Assembly: GCA_017510065.1 (NCBI GenBank)
Contig: JAFWOB010000237.1
Span: 1-36,934 of the forward strand
Source: Parasporobacterium sp.
GTDB taxonomy: Bacteria > Bacillota > Clostridia > Lachnospirales > Lachnospiraceae
Direction: 5' to 3'
Length of the DNA stretch: 36,934 bases
Shown here: positions 33,001 to 36,934 of the stretch, one piece after another
How the letters are laid out: each line of letters opens with the position of its first letter
How positions within the stretch are numbered: position 1 is the first letter of the stretch
Program-made: the position numbers and the translations under genes
The notes under the pieces: model-generated
The model's input: only the letters and a program-made list of their open reading frames with translations
Told to the model about the DNA's origin: nothing
Databases searched by the model: none

Positions 33001-34842
33001 GAGGTCAGAAAGCTTCAGTCCCTGAACGTCACAAAAACGCTGTATATGGAAGACGGTGTGACAGAACTTACCAAAGATAGTGAGGATGAGGAACTTCGGG
33101 ATGAAACTACATTCGATTTCCGCCTGTATTTGGCTACAGAATTTGCTTCCGTTGTTGAGTTGAATAATTCCCCCGCCAAAATGCAGCAATATCGTGTGAA
33201 GAATACTGCTGGTGAGTACTGCATATGGAATGGAACGTCTTTCGTCACTATTGGATCCGGAAAAACCAGTTTCTCCAGCCTGACTGACGAAGAAAAGACA
33301 GCGGCTACTTTCCACACCTCGATTTACGGAAAGATTTCATTTATACCTGCAGGATATACTGTAGAAATTCCCTATTTGCTTCCTGGAACGCAATATCGTG
33401 TGGAAGAACGCACAAAAGAGATCCCGGACGGATACTCCCGAGTAGGATATTATGGGGATGGTATTCAAGATGGCTCCGGAATACGCGGTACAGTAAACCC
33501 TGAACGTGATTCGGAAATTGACATTCGCAATATTCGCGGCTTTGGTTTGCGTGTCAACAAGATTTGGACAGATGCAGATTACATGGAATCGCGTGACAAT
33601 ACATATTTTGCAATCTATGCCAAGGTTGGGACAACAGAGATATTTGTTCCAGGGTCTCTCCGTGAGATGCCTATGGGTTTGGAGACACTGTACTGGTATT
33701 ATCCGAATCTGCCCGTCGATGAAACTGTCATCGGGGCAGATAAAATCGCAGATTATCACATCTACGAGGTGCAAATTACAGGAGCAACGCCCGTTGTTAA
33801 TGCCGACCATGTTGTTGAAAATGAAGGTGCATTGACAATCGGTAAAATTGAAAATAATGGCGAACTCCAGCTTAAGGGCCGTCTGATAGGCGATGGCGAA
33901 GATACTTACTACACCTATACTGTGTTATATGAAGAGAGCATTGCCAAGTATGCTCACCTCCGCATCAATGATGTTACGAACTATCGTGCGGGCATCGTCT
34001 TAAAAAAGACGAAATGGAACGTTACGGAACCACTTGCCGGTGCAGAGTTTGAATTGAAAGAAACTGTAAGCGGAACTATGATCGGTACTTTCACCTCCGA
34101 TGATGACGGCCTGATTACGGTTGCCTACCTGAGGGATGATGTGGAGTATACCCTGACAGAAACGAAGACACCGGAGAAGTGGCAGGGTATGCAAACAGCA
34201 GTGTGTTTTACAATGAATCCGAACAACGGAGTGACAGTCACAGCCGGCGATACAGATTACTATGACTTGAAGCAAGCTGAGGGTACGACGATGGCCACTC
34301 TGACCATCAAGAACCGTCCCTTCACACTGACAGCTGTGAAGGAGGGCGAGAACATGGACTATACCACGACTTCTCCGCTCCAAGGTGTGCATTTCGAGCT
34401 TCATAAGTGGAAAACTGTAGATGGCACAAGTGGCTTTGATGTAAGACCCGAGAGTGGCTTTGAGGACCTCGTAACCGATGAAAATGGTGTTATTCCCGGC
34501 ATCAATGAAGATCTTAAACCCGGCAAATATCAGTTGAGGGAGAAGGCTACACCTTCAGGCTTCTATCAATTGAGCGATTACATTGAATTTACTATTAGCG
34601 ATACAGGCGTGATTACGATAGAGAGCCATCCGGAAGTTACATTAACTGAGACTACGGATGAATACAGCGGCTCCGTGGATTACACAATGACAATCGTTAA
34701 CAAAAGGATGATCCCTTCCCCGACAGGCCTCAACCTTCGGTTTACACCATATCTGGTGATGCTTGGTTTGGGATTGATCCTGAGTCTTGGTGCAGCATTT
34801 GGAATACACTGGAGAAGGAAAAGAAGGGACGAGGAACAATAA
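27049..34842 (+). CDS. Giant cell-surface adhesin / pilus tip-like protein (fibro-slime, Big2 and SpaA domains)
   Basis: A 2597-residue wall-exposed protein starting at GTG 27049. A signal peptide (MRKLKQLISILLVIQMLLLS, cleavage after AYA near 29) is followed by a Glu/Thr/Pro-rich stalk (about 30-190). Repeated MP...AYD...P-type domains follow (about 240-950), split by a second Thr/Glu linker (about 350-400). A region of unknown fold (about 930-1440) leads into a PA14-like fibro-slime domain (DDDFWLYVDGELVIDLGG, about 1650-1670). Then come a Big2 domain (YEWSSTNTNIATVDSNGIA, about 1811) and Cna-B/SpaA domains (about 2314-2420 LAGAEFELKE; 2425-2548 LQGVHFELHKW). The C-terminus is SPTG (2557-2560), a hydrophobic helix and RRKRRDEEQ, a sortase-type anchor with an atypical motif. 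The architecture fits the tip adhesin of a sortase-assembled pilus; the ligand is unknown. Base composition changes inside the gene near 29870. Confidence 0.9.
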   Translation: MRKLKQLISILLVIQMLLLSCIVSLPAYAEAPEEDYYTETENDYFEEEEWSAPEEAWEPEIEEYTEEETWEPVEQEPVWEETVYVPEEPAYIEEETAAEMTQDEYTGSDTQDEEVVAPAAEAEIPEAVPETEAQEETTPEAAEAEAPAEETTEAPAPEVPTTQETTVQETTQEQTTEEQTQAETEPELHWQVLTVTPEKEITDDIYHPSALWQWVGRCWDRLFHRQIKAEEKPAETKVEISGMLPEGVYATVKVIELSEEGTHKDMGLYAYVVKLFDAYGKDYVPADDNKVIITVRSDKITKAQKEKKTVWAYTYIDNVYEGQWEYNAATEWDNIWFETKTLPLYLFVTTYDEAFVEEETTAAQATVAEEETTIAEATTADEETTTVEEETTEADPEAPAPIEDLTLYAGDNIYLTGSMPADGIVEATPVDVQIEGQVVLAAYDIVIYEDEQRKAEGIPWQPEENTVQVHIVDPELSRINNEELTIYGLEDESSEAQLSETAQIEENEVVVDAGKSSIVVIAQQLLEKEITIDGVSYKVTVAYDTTAGIPDGAELSVTDVSEDSEAYYLEQAADILGWREQDSVFYAKVLDIRILYEGEEIQPLTPVTVSVELQDIEETEVTASEAIQALEVVHFHEEEDRTEVLAPESTAFAKDAACDVSFETDGFSTFVIAGVFRSLQSWTTDVADVCIQSLDKTLTLNMEAAAADETVLVKGQELLEAYTINDPEGLQPIIGSVRANVTLDEELTLEELEHIDVYSIRDGALQEMISDTLEPGAQTSVSLNETEGFALVKDTGLREMTLVSEPEIGQSIVLEGMMPLEAALQAAAVEELPQVQEAEEEPADTDETLLCAYDISIINSGEKFQPKEGEPIRVEITNDAIGQAIEAGRRLHVWHITDDGEREEITEFAVEGSTVRFEAEGFSAYAIVQGPAAISLGWHRVNSVEEFESKMSTGLYVGHSDGFYFTNTMYNVNSSRTGIKKTQPAEPSPGANAAPYYFEKDENGKYYAYCFDPSNIKKYVKQLDNSLSLVSDKSQASAFTIEKVSTTDYKWTVLGTGYYWNQQGNASGKGFAAWYENNDGSKLQFWYQDTISSDPYDLDGKTYGLMNWNNAATGRAMMASSVKDEQDNTVNPGALEAKSLVVMNTAGYTSQLFVSNDSDISLWTFEWKTGDKYLIKTSAGANLYYLCINESGLSLVQDEEEASMIQVIPGTGTHTGQICLKSGNNTLTYSGKVAQGFSVGGTVGSEWLYLVDLSELTADYFRVYSASKVSISDTTKVKNGSKIILYTRVWNDTDKCYDFYAVDSDGSLVQVYESGDSIEWVGEQLNSMLWNFVEYYEEDTGEPNGYYELYNQYSQKFIAPQTTGDQILQNDTIGINMSGRQEGYYYSPIVAWDDGSYSYAGLKVFLTEDEGKIISCPFSEREDFYFAIVQDLPIDDELTTVPTVDHEQYGITMKMVNLDSMNQMDSFLGSTAGGMGTALQQNLLSTNLVNGYPTARKNNNRSLAELYAGETTVNHLFIASTYSGTGYYEYDSSQNYATLVDENGNIGNTFTVYKELGTHDASSRETLKHGQFFPYNNIEAGLFSTLNPKNIYTVTGANNHIEFPETDPRKYENLYLIDHPDYQFAMELEASFTQTPSGLDNWGHDIIYEFTGDDDFWLYVDGELVIDLGGKHSAVPGSVNFATGEVNVNGTHTTLRDVFIRNYEGRGNTHDQALAYVNKLFTQKGNNWVFKDNTKHTMKIFYMERGAGASNLHMRFNLASVKPGAVELSKTISMQDQSETDLTDSIFAEFPYQIYYRVAPINIVNLSDGGTYEWSSTNTNIATVDSNGIATAWADGETTITATAGETEKTYDVEVRIVDGIKYIIAKSGEEYIDLTENQLVDNSLAKYKNTTTNVTFHESLTVNSNKTYLNVFMLKPGQTAVISLPEEAVDYRIVECAVSTNVYSAVRMNNVSIDGIETGVQNRKDYGIGHDTAANRPTVKYDNEVRKLQSLNVTKTLYMEDGVTELTKDSEDEELRDETTFDFRLYLATEFASVVELNNSPAKMQQYRVKNTAGEYCIWNGTSFVTIGSGKTSFSSLTDEEKTAATFHTSIYGKISFIPAGYTVEIPYLLPGTQYRVEERTKEIPDGYSRVGYYGDGIQDGSGIRGTVNPERDSEIDIRNIRGFGLRVNKIWTDADYMESRDNTYFAIYAKVGTTEIFVPGSLREMPMGLETLYWYYPNLPVDETVIGADKIADYHIYEVQITGATPVVNADHVVENEGALTIGKIENNGELQLKGRLIGDGEDTYYTYTVLYEESIAKYAHLRINDVTNYRAGIVLKKTKWNVTEPLAGAEFELKETVSGTMIGTFTSDDDGLITVAYLRDDVEYTLTETKTPEKWQGMQTAVCFTMNPNNGVTVTAGDTDYYDLKQAEGTTMATLTIKNRPFTLTAVKEGENMDYTTTSPLQGVHFELHKWKTVDGTSGFDVRPESGFEDLVTDENGVIPGINEDLKPGKYQLREKATPSGFYQLSDYIEFTISDTGVITIESHPEVTLTETTDEYSGSVDYTMTIVNKRMIPSPTGLNLRFTPYLVMLGLGLILSLGAAFGIHWRRKRRDEEQ

Positions 34843-34884
34843 ATAAAATAATAATAGTTTCTTGATTTTTTGTTGATGAAATGT

Positions 34885-34899
34885 CCTGTATTATACAGG
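34885..34899. promoter_or_regulatory. Small palindrome after the adhesin gene
   Basis: CCTGTA-TTA-TACAGG is a perfect inverted repeat 42 bases after the adhesin stop. It has no T tract, so it is more like an operator or weak hairpin than a terminator. The stretch 34900-35046 shows nothing else I can name. Confidence 0.4.
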
Positions 34900-35046
34900 C
34901 GTAAGACACAAATTGAATCCAAGGCAGAGGCAGACAGTATAATTAACCAAAGACCAAAGTCGGGTCAGGGGACAATAAAAAAGATAAAGCTGATTCTCGG
35001 ATCTGAAACAAGTGGTTGCAAAACAAGAAAAATGATTGGCATTTTC

Positions 35047-35100
35047 TTGACATTGTATACAAATAACTGGTAATATCAAAATTCCAAAAAGTTTGATATT
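35047..35100 (+). promoter_or_regulatory. Pilin promoter with two overlapping palindromes
   Basis: TTGACA (35047-35052), an 18-base spacer and TAATAT (35071-35076) form a strong promoter. The spacer holds the palindrome TTGTATACAA (35053-35062). A second perfect inverted repeat, AATATCAAA (35072-35080) and TTTGATATT (35092-35100), straddles the expected transcription start. Both are placed like regulator sites. The pilin ribosome site (AAAGGAG) follows near 35118-35124. Confidence 0.7.
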
Positions 35101-35131
35101 TCCTTAATGCTAGTTTGAAAGGAGTAACAAA

Positions 35132-36568
35132 ATGAAGACATTAAAAAGAGTTGGAGCAATCATCCTGGCGCTCGTAATGGTACTTGGAATGAGCACAATC
35201 GCATTTGCGGCAGTTGACCTTAGTAATGGCGAAGTTGGTGGTTACACGGTCGCTGATACGCCGAATTTGAACGACAAGGTTGTCAACATTAAAAAGGAGA
35301 TCACTGTTTACAACCCGGATGAAGCATTGGTTTATGGTCCTGCGATTACATACAATTATGCAATTGCAGGTGCAACTGAAGAAGAGCTGGTGAACATTAC
35401 CGACTCCACTTCTCCCGCAAACAATACAGAGCCGGACCATTATTCAGGTCTTGCTGTTACAACCAAAGCTCTCAGTGGTGTGACCACTGGCCTTGTGGCA
35501 ACCGGCGCGGGATCTGGAACTGGAATTCCAAAAATCGTTTGGACGAATGCTGATATCCTGGATGCTTCTGCTAACGGTACAGCAAACTATAAGAATCTGA
35601 CTATTGATTTTTCTTCAGTTGTGTTCAGTCAGCCGGGAGTATATCGATATAAGATTACAGAAACAGCTGAAAACTACATTACTTCAGGTGTGCTGGATGG
35701 AAATGGTGAAACCGCAAATGTCCGTTATTTGGATGTATATGTCATGAGAAGTGACAGTTATACTGATGGTACTACTGCAGCACAGTGGAGAATTTACGGT
35801 TATGTCTGTGTTGAGAATGGAACAAGTGATATTGATCCAAGTACTACAAAGACCAACGGATTTGTCGATTCTAATTCTTCTGAAGCTGATGAATACCGCA
35901 CCTATAACCTGACAATTGGAAAGACCCTTACTGGCGATGCTACGATGAACAACCACAAGTTCCCGTTCGATGCAACTTGGACAGCTGGTGATGCAACCGG
36001 AACCTTCCAGTTCATCGTTGAGGAAACTGGTACAGTTTCTGTTACAAAGGGTGCTCAGACTGAAACTACTACAGTAAATGGTACGACTGTTGTTGCTGAT
36101 ACTCTGTACAAAGTTGGTGGTGCTGATGCTGTGGGAACAACTAATAAGGATGGCACGCCTTTGATTGCGAACGAGGGAACTATCAAGTACATCGGTATTC
36201 CGAACGGAACCAAGGTTACTGTAACTGAAACCAATGATGTTGCTGGTACGACCTATTCTACAACCGGAACCGAAAAGATTGGATCGGAAACAGGTTCTGA
36301 TATCGTCTGGACCGGTGGTACTTCTGCCAAATCTAATGACGGAAAGATCGCAACCATGGCACCGAATGCAACAACCATTTACGCACAGAGCTCTGCTCCG
36401 ACTGCAGACAATAACGTTGCCATTCAGGTTATCAACGCTTTGAGCCTTATCTCTCCGACCGGCGTTGTCATGAGATTTGCACCGTACGCTCTGATCCTTG
36501 TAGCAGGCCTTGTACTTCTGGGAGTTGCTCTGAAGCGCAGAACCAAAAAGGATGACGACGAAAAATAA
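35132..36568 (+). CDS. Major pilin-like surface protein (Spy0128/FctA-type isopeptide domains)
   Basis: A 478-residue wall protein. Signal peptide [20 protein letters not shown] with cleavage after IAFA near 26. Residues about 30-240 resemble the FctA/Spy0128 pilin domain: [24 protein letters not shown], and [20 protein letters not shown], the usual end pattern of these isopeptide-bonded domains. Residues about 255-400 form a second immunoglobulin-like domain starting [20 protein letters not shown] and ending [14 protein letters not shown]. The anchor is SPTG at 441-444, then a membrane helix and [11 protein letters not shown], strongly alike in layout to the adhesin anchor (SPTG-x3-RF-x-PY). 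It probably forms the pilus shaft; a cognate sortase is expected nearby but is not in the window. It has its own strong promoter and a terminator downstream. Confidence 0.88.
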   Translation: MKTLKRVGAIILALVMVLGMSTIAFAAVDLSNGEVGGYTVADTPNLNDKVVNIKKEITVYNPDEALVYGPAITYNYAIAGATEEELVNITDSTSPANNTEPDHYSGLAVTTKALSGVTTGLVATGAGSGTGIPKIVWTNADILDASANGTANYKNLTIDFSSVVFSQPGVYRYKITETAENYITSGVLDGNGETANVRYLDVYVMRSDSYTDGTTAAQWRIYGYVCVENGTSDIDPSTTKTNGFVDSNSSEADEYRTYNLTIGKTLTGDATMNNHKFPFDATWTAGDATGTFQFIVEETGTVSVTKGAQTETTTVNGTTVVADTLYKVGGADAVGTTNKDGTPLIANEGTIKYIGIPNGTKVTVTETNDVAGTTYSTTGTEKIGSETGSDIVWTGGTSAKSNDGKIATMAPNATTIYAQSSAPTADNNVAIQVINALSLISPTGVVMRFAPYALILVAGLVLLGVALKRRTKKDDDEK

Positions 36569-36631
36569 AGCCCTCTGATGCTCCTGATGCATGACTGAGG
36601 CAATAGACTACAGGCTTAAATGCTAAAAACC

Positions 36632-36704
36632 TCACGGTATCTCATATAGTATCGGAGATGTCGAAAAATGAATATTTGTACTAGCTATGGATATGAGACC
36701 GTGA
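36632..36704. other. Imperfect long inverted repeat downstream of the pilin
   Basis: TCACGGTATCTCATAT (36632-36647) pairs with ATATGAGACCGTGA (36691-36704) with a two-base bulge, around a 43-base interior. It lies in the 174 bases between the pilin stop and its terminator, so it would be part of the pilin mRNA 3' end. No known RNA family is recognised. Confidence 0.5.
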
Positions 36705-36742
36705 ATCTCTTTGATTAGGTTTTCATTTTAAACTAGCAACTT

Positions 36743-36768
36743 AAAAAGACTGCTTCGGCAGTCTTTTT
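36743..36768 (+). terminator. Terminator of the pilin gene
   Basis: AAAAAGACTGC (36743-36753), loop TTCG and GCAGTCTTTTT (36758-36768) form a perfect eleven-pair stem ending in T, a textbook rho-independent terminator. Confidence 0.93.
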
Positions 36769-36828
36769 GAGTTTCCTTACAGAATCGCAAAAGCGTTTCA
36801 GGTAAATAACTCGCCCGCGCATTTAAGG

Positions 36829-36848
36829 TGCCGCCCATCAGGGCGGCA
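36829..36848. other. Perfect hairpin downstream of the transposase fragment
   Basis: TGCCGCCC-ATCA-GGGCGGCA is a perfect eight-pair stem five bases past the transposase stop. It may be a terminator or part of the element end. A possible element end, GTAAATAACTCGCC at 36802, recalls IS66-type ends beginning GTAA, but this is weak. Confidence 0.5.
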
Positions 36849-36852
36849 TCGA

Positions 36853-36934
36853 TCAGCTTTTCTGGTTTTGTTTTCTGCACTCTGGGGGAAGTGATCCTGA
36901 CCATGGCATCAGTTCTTCCAGGACATCTTCCGGA
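36853..36934 (-). CDS. IS66-family-like transposase, C-terminal tail (rest outside window)
   Basis: The minus strand reads 26 residues to a TGA stop: PEDVLEELMPWSG, then SLPPECRKQNQKS. The pattern E-D-x-x-x-L-M-P-W with a following S-L-P--CRK resembles the extreme C-terminus of IS66-type transposases. Only the tail is present; whether the element is intact cannot be judged. It points toward the pilin locus, with a hairpin just past the stop. Confidence 0.55.
   Translation of the reverse strand, partial: PEDVLEELMPWSGSLPPECRKQNQKS

Noticed and set aside
34843-35046. A c-di-GMP or other riboswitch upstream of the pilin gene
   Set aside because: Looked for because adhesin genes in Clostridia often have one, but no recognisable core was found and the promoter lies downstream of this stretch.
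36632-36704. Invertible promoter segment (phase variation) at the pilin end
   Set aside because: The arms enclose only 43 bases, contain a bulge, and no promoter is seen in the interior; no recombinase gene is in the window.

Overview
The window looks like chromosome from a gut-type member of the Clostridia, most like Lachnospiraceae. The pointers are moderate GC, Gram-positive Shine-Dalgarno sites (AAGGAGG), a CIRCE operator, an argCJBDF cluster, a clostridial-type isoleucyl-tRNA synthetase, SpaA-type surface proteins and no outer-membrane genes. The organism is inferred from family content only.

Layout. 1-1938: 3' part of ileS. 1974-2251: intergenic repeat array 1. 2398-2892: stand-alone LytTR regulator. 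3076-7886: peptide/nickel-type ABC importer (binding protein, two permeases, one fused double ATPase). 7911-9296 (-): MATE exporter. 9507-11375: secreted beta-helix, carbohydrate-binding-like protein with a cysteine-rich insert. 11430-11670: array 2. 11790-11862 (-): tRNA-Lys(CTT). 11947-14144 (-): LtrA-family membrane protein and a secreted protein with two cystatin-like repeats. 14227-14763 (-) and 14939-17356 (+): TetR regulator divergent from lon, whose promoter carries a palindrome and a CIRCE element. 17434-17648: array 3. 17713-18693 (-): D-2-hydroxyacid dehydrogenase. 18918-20762: Na/Pi cotransporter-PhoU fusion. 20949-26752: argC-argJ-argB-[array 4]-argD-argF. 27049-36568: a pilus-like locus of a 2597-residue surface adhesin and a 478-residue Spy0128/FctA-like pilin, both ending in the same unusual SPTG anchor. 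36853-36934 (-): tail of an IS66-like transposase.

How the parts work together. The arg genes encode the cyclic acetylornithine route from acetylglutamate to citrulline, with a strong promoter, ArgR-like sites and a leader hairpin in front. lon appears to be under heat-shock (HrcA) control plus an adjacent TetR factor. The adhesin and pilin each have their own promoter; the sortase that would join them is not in the window.

Most interesting observation. Four intergenic regions (arrays 1-4), each starting about 35-95 bases after a stop codon and each about 215-282 bases long, are packed with short inverted repeats. The repeat differs at each site, yet spacings between like-oriented copies are always close to whole helical turns (30, 31, 41-42, 52, 62 bases). 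Array 4, inside the arg cluster, has seven hairpin units spaced 42, 41, 42, 41, 42 and 41 bases. I do not recognise this as a known element class.
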